Position numbers and translations under genes: made by a program | From: CAVPUA01 sp963828015 | GTDB taxonomy: Bacteria; Actinomycetota; Actinomycetes; Mycobacteriales; Jatrophihabitantaceae | Assembly: GCA_963828015.1 (NCBI GenBank) | Contig: CAWHCD010000004.1 | Span: 186,001-250,000, forward strand | Length of the DNA stretch: 64,000 nt | Direction of reading: 5' to 3' | The notes under the pieces: model-generated | Database searches by the model: none | What the model saw: only the letters and a program-made list of their open reading frames with translations | Told to the model about the DNA's origin: nothing | Shown: one piece after another, positions 16,779-24,566 of the stretch | How the letters are laid out: each line of letters opens with the position of its first letter | Position numbering within the stretch: the stretch's first letter is position 1

Positions 16779-17791
16779 TGGGTGTTCCAATTCGGCAGGC
16801 CGTGCGAATCGGTAGCTACATGATGAAGAACAAGGTCAAGCGGGTGGAGAAGTTCCCGCTGATCGTCGAGTTGGAGCCGCTGTTCGCCTGCAACCTCAAG
16901 TGTCAGGGCTGCGGCAAGATCCAGCAGACGCACGACTTGCTGCGCCAGCGCATGCCGGTCGACCGCGCTGTGAACGCGATCCTCGAATCGGGCGCGCCGA
17001 TGGTCTCGATCGCCGGTGGCGAGCCGTTGATGCACCCGCAGATCGACGAGATCGTCGCCGAGTTGGTGAAGCGCAAGAAGTACGTGTACCTGTGCACGAA
17101 CGCCGAGCTGATCCGTTCGCGGTTCGACCGCTTCGACTTCAAGCCTTCGCACTACTTCAGCTTCGCCGTCCACATCGACGGCCTGCGTGAGCGCCACGAC
17201 GAGTCCGTGGCCAAGGAGGGCGTGTTCGACGAGGCCATCGAGGCGATCAAGTTCCTGAAGGCCAAGGGCTTCCGGGTCACGACGAACTCGACGTTCTTCA
17301 ACACCGACACCCCGCAGACGATCATCGACGTGATGAACTTCCTCAACGACGAGGTCGAGGTCGACTCGATGATGCTGTCCCCGGCCTACGCCTACGAGCT
17401 GGCTCCCGACCAGGACCACTTCCTGGGCGTGACCGAGACCCGCGAACTGTTCAGCAAGGCGTTCGCCGGCGGCAACCGCAAGCGGTGGCGCCTGAACCAC
17501 TCACCGTTGTTCCTCGACTTCCTCGAGGGCAAGGCCGACTTCGAGTGCACGGCGTGGGGCATCCCGTCCTACTCGCTCAAGGGCTGGCAGAAGCCGTGCT
17601 ACCTGATGGACGACGGGCACGTCTCGACCTACAAGGAGCTCATCGAGACGACCGACTGGTCGAAGTACGGCCGCGGCAAGGACGAACGGTGCAACAACTG
17701 CATGGCGCACTGCGGCTACGAGCCGACCGCGGTCCTGGCGACCCTCGGATCGCTCAAGGAGGGCCTGCGCGCGATGCGCGAGCAGGGGTGA
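16778..17791 (+). CDS. hpnH: Radical SAM protein HpnH (adenosylhopane synthase)
   Basis: 337 residues; the ATG shares one base with the upstream TGA. The radical-SAM cluster motif is CNLKCQGC near residue 42, followed by SIAGGEPLMHP (GGEP for SAM binding). The C-terminal half contains the HpnH-type SPAYAYELAPDQDHFL and a Cys-rich tail (CNNCMAHCGYEPTAV). HpnH adds the 5'-deoxyadenosyl group to hopene, giving adenosylhopane, the substrate of HpnG encoded just upstream. Confidence 0.95.
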   Translation: MGVPIRQAVRIGSYMMKNKVKRVEKFPLIVELEPLFACNLKCQGCGKIQQTHDLLRQRMPVDRAVNAILESGAPMVSIAGGEPLMHPQIDEIVAELVKRKKYVYLCTNAELIRSRFDRFDFKPSHYFSFAVHIDGLRERHDESVAKEGVFDEAIEAIKFLKAKGFRVTTNSTFFNTDTPQTIIDVMNFLNDEVEVDSMMLSPAYAYELAPDQDHFLGVTETRELFSKAFAGGNRKRWRLNHSPLFLDFLEGKADFECTAWGIPSYSLKGWQKPCYLMDDGHVSTYKELIETTDWSKYGRGKDERCNNCMAHCGYEPTAVLATLGSLKEGLRAMREQG

Positions 17792-17891
17792 TCTATCCCA
17801 CCTGACAGTGGGCTGCCAGCGGCGTACCAGCGGAAAGTGTCACGCTGGAAACCGCACGTAGCAGTTTCAGCCAGTCAGCGGAGGACCCCCG

Positions 17892-20120
17892 ATGGACAAG
17901 CTTGCCCGTTTCATGATCCGCAACCGGTGGTGGGTCATCACCGCGTGGATCGTGCTCATCATCGGCACGAATGCCATCACCCATTCGCTGGGCGGCGCCA
18001 ACTACAAGGACGAGTTCAAGCTTCCCCACACTGAGACGCAGACCGTGTCGGACCTGCTCACCAACGCCGGGCAGGGCGGGCAGAACGGCATCGACGGCCT
18101 GATGGTGCTGCACGCCAAGAGTGGCGATCTGACCACTCCACCGGCCGAGGTCATCACGACGCTCGAGGGCCTGTGCAGCACCGACGGCAAGGTGCTCACC
18201 GTGGCCACCCCGTGGGGTTCGATCGATTGTGCCGCCGGCGGCACGCTGAACGCCGCCGGGGCCACCCCGACGTTGCTGTCCCCCAGGGACCCGTCCATCG
18301 CGATCGTCGACGTCACCTTCGCCGGCGGGGGCGCGCTCAAGGACTCCGACGTCAAGAAGGTCTACAACGACCTCAAGACGCTCAACAGCCCGACCCTGCA
18401 GGTCGAGTTCACCGGTGACGGCTTCCAGGGCGTCGGTGCCAAGAACGCGAACCTGCCGCAGATCATCGGCCTGCTCGCGGCTCTCGTCATCCTGGCCGTG
18501 GTCTTCCGCACCGCCGGCGCCGTGGCTTTGCCGCTGGCGAGCGCAGTGGCCGCGCTGGCCACCGGCATGGGGCTGATCGGAATGCTCACGCACGTCATGA
18601 ACGTGTCGCAGGTGACCCCGCAGCTGGCCGAGCTGATGGTGATCGGCGTCGGCGTCGACTACGCGTTGTTCATCGTCACCCGACATCGAAAGAACCTGCT
18701 CGAGGGCATGAGCGTGGACGACTCGATCGCCAAGGCGGTCAACACCTCGGGGCGGGCGGTGCTGTTCGCCGGCACGACCGTGTGCATCGCCATGCTCGGG
18801 CTGATCACGCTGGGCGTGAACTTCTTCTACGGCATGGCCATCGGCACCTCCGTGGCCGTCAGCCTGACCATGGTGGCGTCGCTGACCCTGCTGCCGGCGC
18901 TGCTGCACTTCCTGGGTCTCAAGGTGCTCCCGCGCAAGCAGCGGCGGGCTCTGCGCGAGGGCACCTACGTGCCCAGCACCCGGGTCGGCTTCTGGCATCG
19001 GTGGGCCGAGCTGGTCGCCCAGCGCAAGGTGCTGTTCGGGGTGTTGTCGGCCGGCCTGATCGTGCTGATGGCCATCCCGTTCTTCTCGATGCGCCTCGGG
19101 CACGCCGATCAGGGCAACGACCCGTCCTCGAGCACCACCCGCCGCGGCTTCGACCTGATCTCGCAGGGCTTCGGGCCGGGCTACAACTCGACCATCACCC
19201 TGGTGGTCAGCGGCCCGAACGCCGAGGCGACGGCCAACAAGGTCGCCACGGCGGTCAAGACCGTCCCCGACGTCGACCCGGCGAGCGTGTACGCGATCCC
19301 CAAGCCGCTGACGCCGACACTCAGCCTGGTCAACATCAAGACGACGACGTCGCCGCAGGACGTCAAGACGACCGAACTGGTCAACAATCTGCGCAAGAAC
19401 GTGCTCCCGGCGATCTACGCCGCGACCGGGGATCACGTGTACGTCTACGGGCAGACGGCCGTCTACGTCGATTTCACCCACGTGTTGTCGTCGAAGATGC
19501 CACTATTCATCGGCGCCGTCGTGATTCTGTCCTTCCTGCTGTTGCTGCTCGCCTTCCGCAGCATCGTGGTGCCGGCCACGGCCGCGCTGATGAACCTCTT
19601 CGCGGCCGGCGCATCGTTCGGCGTCATCGTGGCGATCTTCCAGTGGGGCTGGGGGGCCGAAGCCCTGGGCATCGGCAGCGGGGCGCCGATCGAAGCGTTC
19701 GCCCCGGTGTTGTTCTTCGCCATCCTGTTCGGCTTGTCGATGGACTACCAGGTGTTCCTGGTCAGTCGCATGCACGAGGAGTGGGTGCTCACTCGCGACA
19801 ACCGCAAGGCGATCACCGTCGGCCAGGCCGAGACCGGCGGCATCATCACCGCGGCCGCGCTGATCATGATCTGCGTCTTCTTGTCCTTCGTGCTCGGTGA
19901 CAACCGGGTGGTCAAGCTGATCGGCCTGGGACTGGCCAGCGCCATCTTCATCGACGCGTTCATCCTGCGTACGGTCCTCGTGCCGTCGCTGATGCACCTG
20001 TTCGGCAAGTCCAACTGGTGGTTCCCGAAGTGGCTGGACAAGATCACGCCGCACGTGTCCGTCGAGCCGCCCGAAGAGGGCAAGAAGCGCGACGACGATC
20101 AGGAACTGGTCAACGTCTGA
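17892..20120 (+). CDS. MMPL/RND transporter adjoining the hopanoid operon
   Basis: 742 residues with two membrane bundles and two large loops. The relay motifs are MVIGVGVDYALFIVTRHR (about residue 250) and LFGLSMDYQVFLVSRMHEEW (about residue 615). It begins 100 bases after hpnH on the same strand. Gram-negative hopanoid clusters carry an RND transporter, HpnN, that moves hopanoids to the outer membrane; this actinobacterial MMPL protein could act likewise, but that rests on position alone. A weak stem (CCCAC/GTGGG at 17797-17812) and its own upstream space allow separate transcription. Confidence 0.92.
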   Translation: MDKLARFMIRNRWWVITAWIVLIIGTNAITHSLGGANYKDEFKLPHTETQTVSDLLTNAGQGGQNGIDGLMVLHAKSGDLTTPPAEVITTLEGLCSTDGKVLTVATPWGSIDCAAGGTLNAAGATPTLLSPRDPSIAIVDVTFAGGGALKDSDVKKVYNDLKTLNSPTLQVEFTGDGFQGVGAKNANLPQIIGLLAALVILAVVFRTAGAVALPLASAVAALATGMGLIGMLTHVMNVSQVTPQLAELMVIGVGVDYALFIVTRHRKNLLEGMSVDDSIAKAVNTSGRAVLFAGTTVCIAMLGLITLGVNFFYGMAIGTSVAVSLTMVASLTLLPALLHFLGLKVLPRKQRRALREGTYVPSTRVGFWHRWAELVAQRKVLFGVLSAGLIVLMAIPFFSMRLGHADQGNDPSSSTTRRGFDLISQGFGPGYNSTITLVVSGPNAEATANKVATAVKTVPDVDPASVYAIPKPLTPTLSLVNIKTTTSPQDVKTTELVNNLRKNVLPAIYAATGDHVYVYGQTAVYVDFTHVLSSKMPLFIGAVVILSFLLLLLAFRSIVVPATAALMNLFAAGASFGVIVAIFQWGWGAEALGIGSGAPIEAFAPVLFFAILFGLSMDYQVFLVSRMHEEWVLTRDNRKAITVGQAETGGIITAAALIMICVFLSFVLGDNRVVKLIGLGLASAIFIDAFILRTVLVPSLMHLFGKSNWWFPKWLDKITPHVSVEPPEEGKKRDDDQELVNV

Positions 20121-20151
20121 GCGGTTGAGTACGGGATGCGCGGCCCTCGGT

Positions 20152-20616
20152 TCAGCGCTGTAGGTAGGCGCGGGCCTCGTCGGGAGTCATCGGCGTACGG
20201 CCGGCCAGCCGGGCCAACGCCGCGGCCCGGGCCAGCAGCTGCATGTCCTCGCGGGCCGAGACCTCCCCCCGGGCATCGCCGGAGCCGGCCCGCAGGTGGG
20301 CGCCCACGGCCAGCCCGGCCAGCAGCGCGCTGACCTCGCGACCACCGACCACCAGCGCGCCCAGATCGGGCACAGCGCGCAGGGCCGCAAGCGGATCGCC
20401 CTCGATGATCAACTCGGCCGGTTCGTCGCTGGGTTCGAGCACCAGCAGGCTCGACGTCGCAGTGATCGCGGCGCGAGCCTCCTGCAGCCAGGCCTCGTCG
20501 GCCGGCGGCAGCCGCACCGCTCCCGCTCCGACCCGGGCGGTCTCGACGCACAACGTCGCCAACTGCCTAACCGGCATCACCGCGGGGGCGAAGACGAGCA
20601 GGATCGGTTCAGCCAT
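20152..20616 (-). CDS. Short protein with BKACE (DUF849)-like C-terminal tail
   Basis: 154 residues. The last third, with VGAHLRAGSGDARGEVS and then LARLAGRTPMTPDEARAYL, follows the pattern of the C terminus of 3-keto-5-aminohexanoate cleavage enzymes (G-R-x-x-A-T-P-x-E-A-R). The full enzyme is about twice this long and its metal-binding His pair is missing here, so this is probably a shortened, non-catalytic relative. It overlaps the end of ygfZ by 8 bases and may be coupled to it. Function unknown; gene fairly likely to be real. Confidence 0.6.
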   Translation of the reverse strand: MAEPILLVFAPAVMPVRQLATLCVETARVGAGAVRLPPADEAWLQEARAAITATSSLLVLEPSDEPAELIIEGDPLAALRAVPDLGALVVGGREVSALLAGLAVGAHLRAGSGDARGEVSAREDMQLLARAAALARLAGRTPMTPDEARAYLQR

Positions 20617-21595
20617 CGACGCCGACGACAGCGCCGGCGACGGTCAACTGCGCGTCGGCGGGCAGCGAACGCTTGATCACCGCGAGCGCGATCGGGCCGA
20701 GTTCGTGGTGGTGCACCGCCGTACCGATGAAGCCGACCACCCGCGTACCCAGTTCGACCGGGGTGCCGGGCTCGGGGAGGACGTCCGATTCGCCGCTGAG
20801 GTGCAGCAGGACCAGCCGGCGCGGTGGCTGGCCGAGGTTCTGCACCCGGGCCACCGTCTCCTGACCGCGGTAGCAGCCCTTGTTCAGGTGCACGGCCGGG
20901 CCGATCCAGCCGACCTCGTGCGGGATGGTGCGATGATCGGTCTCCAGGCCCAGCCGCGGCCGGCGGTCCTCGACGCGCAGCGCCTCGAACGCCCACATGC
21001 CGGCCCGGCTCGCCCCGGCGGCGAGCAACGCGTCGACGTGCTGATGGGCTGACTCTCGCGGCGCGAGGAGGTCAAAGCCCCAGCTCATGCCCCGCACGAA
21101 CCCGCCGTCGGCCAGCGCAATCGCGCGGCCGACCTCGGGCACCGGCAGGGAAGCCTCGGCGAGGAAGGATGCGCCCAGCGGCCCGACCACCGAGATCACG
21201 GCGAACCGTCCGCTGACGTCGGCCGGCTCGACCCGCTTGAAGAACCGCATCTTGTTCAAGTAGGCCAACACTTCCGCGGCCTGGCCCGGTTCGACGTCGA
21301 GCCAGACCTGCCCACCCAGCTCGGTGACCTGCCAGTGCTGTTCGACGTGCCCGTGTGGGGACAGCACGAGCGCCTCGGTCGACTCCCCCTCGCTGAGCTG
21401 GGCGACGTGCTGCGAGCAGATGGTGTGCAGCCATTCGAGCCGATCCGCGCCGGGAACGATCAGCACGCCCCGGTTGGAGCGATCGACCACCCCGGCCGAA
21501 CGGGCCAACAGCCGCTGTTCGCGCAGCGGATCGCCGAAATGCCACGCGGCGCCGGCATCGACGCCGGAGTCGAGCGCTACAGCTGCAGACGTCAT
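20609..21595 (-). CDS. ygfZ: YgfZ/GcvT-like folate-binding protein
   Basis: 328 residues of the aminomethyltransferase fold. The signature KGCYRGQETVARV, with the conserved Cys, is present at about residue 240, together with GCVT-like DRSNRGVLIVPGADRLEWLHT near the N terminus. YgfZ proteins use folate to support assembly or repair of certain Fe-S enzymes. The start overlaps the stop of the Fur-family gene (ATGA), so Fe-S maintenance and metal regulation are co-translated. Confidence 0.93.
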   Translation of the reverse strand: MTSAAVALDSGVDAGAAWHFGDPLREQRLLARSAGVVDRSNRGVLIVPGADRLEWLHTICSQHVAQLSEGESTEALVLSPHGHVEQHWQVTELGGQVWLDVEPGQAAEVLAYLNKMRFFKRVEPADVSGRFAVISVVGPLGASFLAEASLPVPEVGRAIALADGGFVRGMSWGFDLLAPRESAHQHVDALLAAGASRAGMWAFEALRVEDRRPRLGLETDHRTIPHEVGWIGPAVHLNKGCYRGQETVARVQNLGQPPRRLVLLHLSGESDVLPEPGTPVELGTRVVGFIGTAVHHHELGPIALAVIKRSLPADAQLTVAGAVVGVDG

Positions 21596-22038
21596 GACTG
21601 GTTCATCGCTGCCGGGGCGTTATTTGTTCCGGCCGGCTCACCGCAGTTGGCGCACAAGCCGAAAACCGTGAAGTGCGAGCGGTCGATGGTGAACCCGCGC
21701 TCGGCCCGCAGGCGGTCGGCCAGCGCGTCGACCAGATCGGCCGGGGCGTCGATCACCGCACTGCAGGAATGGCAGACGACGTGAATGTGATCGTCGTCGG
21801 CCGGCCGGTAGGAGGCCGCTCCGTGACCGAGATGCGCATGCTTGACCAGGCTGAGCTCTTCGAGCAGTTCCAGGGTGCGGTAGACGGTCGTCACGTCCAC
21901 CTCGGGCAGGGCATCGGCGATCTGCTCCGGCGTGGCGTGGCCGAGGTCGCGCACCGCCCCGAGCACGCTCAGCCGCTGCGGGGTCACCCGCAGGCCCCGT
22001 CCGCGCAGTCGCGCCGCCAGATCGTCTACCTCGCTCAT
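21592..22038 (-). CDS. Fur-family metalloregulator
   Basis: 148 residues from ATG 22038 (an in-frame ATG at 22047 is possible). Winged-helix part: LRVTPQRLSVLGAVRDLGHA and DVTTVYRTLELLEELSLVK. Metal part: DDHIHVVCHSC and LCANCGE, giving the two CxxC pairs of the structural zinc site and the His cluster. Zur, Fur and PerR types cannot be separated by eye. It leads the fur-ygfZ-BKACE-like operon. Confidence 0.92.
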   Translation of the reverse strand: MSEVDDLAARLRGRGLRVTPQRLSVLGAVRDLGHATPEQIADALPEVDVTTVYRTLELLEELSLVKHAHLGHGAASYRPADDDHIHVVCHSCSAVIDAPADLVDALADRLRAERGFTIDRSHFTVFGLCANCGEPAGTNNAPAAMNQS

Positions 22039-22065
22039 CGGCCCCATCGTAAGGCGCAAAATCCG

Positions 22066-22095
22066 TTGCCGGGCCGGACCTCGTCGTCGTAGCCT
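22066..22095 (+). promoter_or_regulatory. Sigma-A-type promoter of an orphan transcript
   Basis: TTGCCG at 22066-22071 and TAGCCT at 22090-22095 are separated by 18 bases, a good actinobacterial housekeeping promoter (TTGNNN, TANNNT). Transcription would begin near 22101, five bases before a near-perfect ribosome-binding site. No annotated plus-strand gene follows for 800 bases, so the promoter serves the short unit described next. Confidence 0.5.
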
Positions 22096-22100
22096 GGATG

Positions 22101-22202
22101 CACACGGAGAGGAGGTGGTCCAGAGTTGAATAGCTATGGGACATGTGAGGTGGCGGCCAGGTAGCCGTCGTTGACTACGGATGCTGCCTAGTACCAGGCA
22201 GC
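22101..22202 (+). ncRNA. Orphan sORF / hairpin unit (candidate regulatory RNA or dual-function RNA)
   Basis: Right after the promoter comes GGAGAGGAGGTG (22106-22117), a much stronger Shine-Dalgarno than most genes here carry. TTG at 22126 opens a 12-codon frame, MNSYGTCEVAAR, stopping at 22164. An overlapping frame from ATG 22136 reads MGHVRWRPGSRR. Eighteen bases on lies a perfect 7-bp stem with 6-base loop, GCTGCCT-AGTACC-AGGCAGC (22183-22202), and before it a smaller CCGT/ACGG stem. Both neighbouring genes run the other way. The 3' end is unknown. Confidence 0.45.
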
Positions 22203-22289
22203 CACCCGGCCCTCGAGCCGCCGGCCCTGTCCAGCCGGCTGCGTCACTGTCGTGGCGCAGGCTCGGGGGCCGTTCCACGTCCGGCCCGG

Positions 22290-22793
22290 CTAGCGGCGGG
22301 TCAGGCCCGCGTTCAGATGCGGGGCCAGCCCGGGGCCGGTGTCCAGTTCAGTGGCGTAGCGCAGCGTGTCGCCGACGACCGCGTAGAAGCGGCGTTCGGC
22401 AATCACCGTGCGCGCGGTCGGGCTCGCCGCCACCGCGCTGGTGATCAGCTCCCAGCGGTTGTCACCCGCGACACCGACGAACAGTTCGGTCAGGCCGGCA
22501 GCGTCGGCAACCATGAGCTCGACGTCATCGCCGTTGGCCCGCAGAAAGCCGCTCTCGCGAAAGGCGGGCCGGATCACCGAGCCGCCGGCGTCGATCAGCC
22601 AGGACTGCGATTGGTAGACCAGGAACGGCCGCCCGTCGTGGGCGAAGGTCAGCTGCTGCCGGTAGTCGAACTGGGCGCCGCTCGAGGCCACGACGCCCTG
22701 GCCCACGCCCTCCCACTCGCCGACGAGAGCCAGCACCGCGAGCAGCGCGTCCGAGATCGGCGGGCCCGACCGCAAGTCCGTGGTATCGGTCAA
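22290..22793 (-). CDS. FABP/nitrobindin-like beta-barrel protein
   Basis: 167 residues, TTG start at 22793. The N-terminal GEWEGVGQG and following beta-strand pattern match the actinobacterial FABP-like/nitrobindin family, small ten-stranded barrels; some members bind heme or fatty acids. The counterpart in the mycobacterial region is Rv0813c. The TTG overlaps the TGA of a 32-codon membrane microprotein gene (TTGA), showing tight coupling with that tiny gene. Confidence 0.88.
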   Translation of the reverse strand: MTDTTDLRSGPPISDALLAVLALVGEWEGVGQGVVASSGAQFDYRQQLTFAHDGRPFLVYQSQSWLIDAGGSVIRPAFRESGFLRANGDDVELMVADAAGLTELFVGVAGDNRWELITSAVAASPTARTVIAERRFYAVVGDTLRYATELDTGPGLAPHLNAGLTRR

Positions 22794-22888
22794 CGCTGCC
22801 CGGCGAACAGCTTGAGCAGAATGTAGAAGGACATGATGCCGATCCCGACGAACGTGGCGATCAGCAGAACGAGGTAGGTCGCTTCCAT
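22790..22888 (-). CDS. 32-residue single-pass membrane microprotein
   Basis: The ATG at 22888 opens a 32-codon frame that is nearly all one membrane helix: MEATYLVLLIATFVGIGIMS, then FYILLKLFAGQR. Its stop overlaps the start of the FABP-like gene as TTGA, the same coupling used elsewhere in the window, which argues strongly that it is translated. No Shine-Dalgarno is visible; a minus-strand -10-like TATCCT at 22896-22901 would place the transcript start at or next to the ATG, so leaderless translation is plausible. Function unknown. Confidence 0.7.
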   Translation of the reverse strand: MEATYLVLLIATFVGIGIMSFYILLKLFAGQR

Positions 22889-22906
22889 ACGGAGCAGGAT
22901 ATCGCC

Positions 22907-23275
22907 ATGACCCCGCTACGAACGCTCGTCGTGAAATGCACCGCAGGTGTCGAGGAGCCCGAACGATGCGCGCAGGCGTTCACCGTCGCCGCGACCGCGA
23001 TCGCCGCCGGTGCGCAGGTGTCGTTGTGGCTCACCGGAGAAGCCGCCTGGCTGGCCGTGCCCGGGCGGGCCGAGAGCCTGCTGCTGCCGCACTCCGCGCC
23101 CCTGGCCGAGTTGCGGGACGTCATCGTCTCGGCCGGACGGATCACGGTCTGCACCCAGTGCGCGGCCCGGCGCGGGCTGCAGCCCGAGGACCTCGTCGAG
23201 GGCATCGAAATCGCCGGCAGCGCCAGCTTCGTGGCCGAGATCCTCACCGAGGGCGTCCAGGCCCTGGTGTACTGA
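22907..23275 (+). CDS. DsrE-family protein
   Basis: 122 residues with a Rossmann-like DsrE pattern: LRTLVVKCTAGVEEPERC, AAGAQVSLWLTGEAAWLA, and VCTQCAARRGLQPED, in which the Cys pair sits where sulfur-carrier DsrE proteins keep their active Cys. Likely involved in sulfur-relay or redox chemistry, consistent with the sulfurtransferase and DUF1416 genes facing it. It is divergent from the microprotein/FABP pair and ends at a shared hairpin terminator. Confidence 0.85.
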   Translation: MTPLRTLVVKCTAGVEEPERCAQAFTVAATAIAAGAQVSLWLTGEAAWLAVPGRAESLLLPHSAPLAELRDVIVSAGRITVCTQCAARRGLQPEDLVEGIEIAGSASFVAEILTEGVQALVY

Positions 23276-23293
23276 AAACTCGTGTACTGAAAA

Positions 23294-23335
23294 CGGCCTC
23301 CCGGCCACCGACGACGGTCGGCAGCCAGGAGGCCG
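23294..23335. terminator. Bidirectional hairpin between convergent genes
   Basis: The arms CGGCCTCC (23294-23301) and GGAGGCCG (23328-23335) form a perfect 8-bp stem between the stops of the DsrE gene and the DUF1416 gene. GAAAA precedes it on the plus side. A short tandem copy of TGTACTGAAAAC (about 23269-23294) abuts it. Confidence 0.6.
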
Positions 23336-23350
23336 AAGGTTCAGCTCGGG

Positions 23351-23653
23351 TCAGGCCAGCTGCAGGTTGGCCTCGAGCAGGCCGGGGCCGGTGGCCTCGA
23401 CCGTCGAGCGGACCGCGCCGGCGTTGTGCAGGACCGACAGCGTCCACGAGCCCGGGGCGGCGAAGAAGCGGAAGTCACCCGTCGCGCTGGTGACCACCTC
23501 GGCGGTGAACTCACCACTGCCGTCGAGGAGGCGGACGTAGGCGGTCGGCAGCGGCGCGCCATCCTTGGCGGTTACGACGCCGTAGATGACCGTCTCTTTC
23601 TCGACGTCGACGTTGGCGGGCAACGTGGGCGACTGGGAAGGCGCAGAACACAT
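23351..23653 (-). CDS. DUF1416 protein (SseC-like)
   Basis: 100 residues from ATG 23653, opening MCSAPSQSPTLPANVDVEKE. A small beta-sandwich of carboxypeptidase-regulatory type is suggested by YGVVTAKDGAPLPTAYVRLL and FRFFAAPGSWTLSVL. In actinobacteria this gene regularly follows cysA2-type thiosulfate sulfurtransferase (mycobacterial SseC). It begins one base after the sulfurtransferase stop, so they share a transcript. Role in sulfur handling is inferred from this constant pairing. Confidence 0.88.
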   Translation of the reverse strand: MCSAPSQSPTLPANVDVEKETVIYGVVTAKDGAPLPTAYVRLLDGSGEFTAEVVTSATGDFRFFAAPGSWTLSVLHNAGAVRSTVEATGPGLLEANLQLA

Positions 23654-23654
23654 A

Positions 23655-24488
23655 TCAGGCTCCAATTTCGATCGGCACGCCGACCAGGGAACCGTATTCG
23701 GTCCACGAGCCGTCGTAGTTCTTGACGTTCTTCTCTCCGAGCAGTTCGTGCAGCGCGAACCAGGTGTGCGACGAGCGCTCCCCGATGCGGCAGTAGGCAA
23801 TCGTGTCCTTGCTGGTGTCCAGGCCGGCATCGGCGTAGAGCGCCCGCAGCTCGGCGTCCGGGCGGAACGTCCCGTCCTCGTTGGCCGCCTTGCTCCACGG
23901 CACGTTCAGCGCGCCCGGGATGTGGCCGCCGCGCTGCGACTGCTCCTGCGGCAGGTGAGCCGGCGCGAGCAGCTTGCCCGAGAACTCATCCGGGGACCGC
24001 ACGTCGACCAGGTTCAGCTTGCCGATCGCGGCGATCGTCTCGTCACGGAAGGCCCGGATCGACAGATCCTGCTCCTTGGCGGTGTAGCTCGTGGCCGGCC
24101 GGGTGACCGCGTCCTTGGACAGTTCGCGCCCGTCCAGCTCCCACTTCTTGCGCCCGCCGTCGAGCAACCGGACGTTCTGGTGGCCGTACAGCTTGAAGTA
24201 CCAGTAGGCGTAGGCGGCGAACCAGTTGTTGTTGCCGCCGTAGAGGACCACGGTGTCATCGTTGCCGATGCCCTTGGCCGACAGCAGCGCCTCGAACTGG
24301 GCCTTGTTGACGAAGTCGCGGCGGACCTGGTCCTGCAGGTCGGTGCGCCAGTCCAGCTTGACCGCGCCCGCGATGTGGCCGCCGTCGTAGGCCGAGGCGT
24401 CCTCATCGACCTCGACGAAGACGACGCCAGGGGTGTTCAGGTTCTCTTCGGCCCAGTCGGCCGTAACGAGCACGTCAGCGCGGCTCAT
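23655..24488 (-). CDS. Thiosulfate sulfurtransferase (CysA2/SseA-like)
   Basis: 277 residues, two rhodanese domains. The catalytic loop is YCRIGERSSHTWF near residue 232, with Cys as the persulfide carrier and the CRxGxR pattern of thiosulfate-specific enzymes. N-terminal domain: LVTADWAEENLNTPGVVFVE. It moves sulfane sulfur from thiosulfate to acceptors. A good AGGAG precedes the ATG. A cysteine-rich leader peptide gene lies 79 bases upstream, pointing to control by cysteine supply. Confidence 0.93.
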   Translation of the reverse strand: MSRADVLVTADWAEENLNTPGVVFVEVDEDASAYDGGHIAGAVKLDWRTDLQDQVRRDFVNKAQFEALLSAKGIGNDDTVVLYGGNNNWFAAYAYWYFKLYGHQNVRLLDGGRKKWELDGRELSKDAVTRPATSYTAKEQDLSIRAFRDETIAAIGKLNLVDVRSPDEFSGKLLAPAHLPQEQSQRGGHIPGALNVPWSKAANEDGTFRPDAELRALYADAGLDTSKDTIAYCRIGERSSHTWFALHELLGEKNVKNYDGSWTEYGSLVGVPIEIGA

Positions 24489-24527
24489 AGAAATCTCCTC
24501 TTGGTTGTTGCAGAACGTGGGTGATCG

Positions 24528-24545
24528 CGTCCGAGACCCCGGACG
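24528..24545 (-). promoter_or_regulatory. Hairpin between Cys leader peptide and sulfurtransferase gene
   Basis: CGTCCG-AGACCC-CGGACG forms a 6-bp stem with 6-base loop between the leader-peptide stop and the sulfurtransferase ribosome site. It is placed where an attenuator structure would respond to ribosome position on the leader. No T-run follows, so translational rather than transcriptional control is more likely. Confidence 0.35.
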
Positions 24546-24566
24546 GGGGGAGTGCGGCGTAGGCGC

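Noticed and set aside
17797..17812. CCCAC/GTGGG stem after hpnH as a terminator
   Set aside because: Only 5 bp with no T-run; too weak to list as a terminator.
22101..22202. Known actinobacterial riboswitch or 6C RNA
   Set aside because: No C-rich loops, no SAM, cobalamin or c-di-AMP motif recognised; kept only as an orphan unit.
22181..22444. Plus-strand ORF beginning at the hairpin downstream of the micro-ORF
   Set aside because: Mostly antisense to the FABP gene and Arg/Ser/Pro-rich; no ribosome site.
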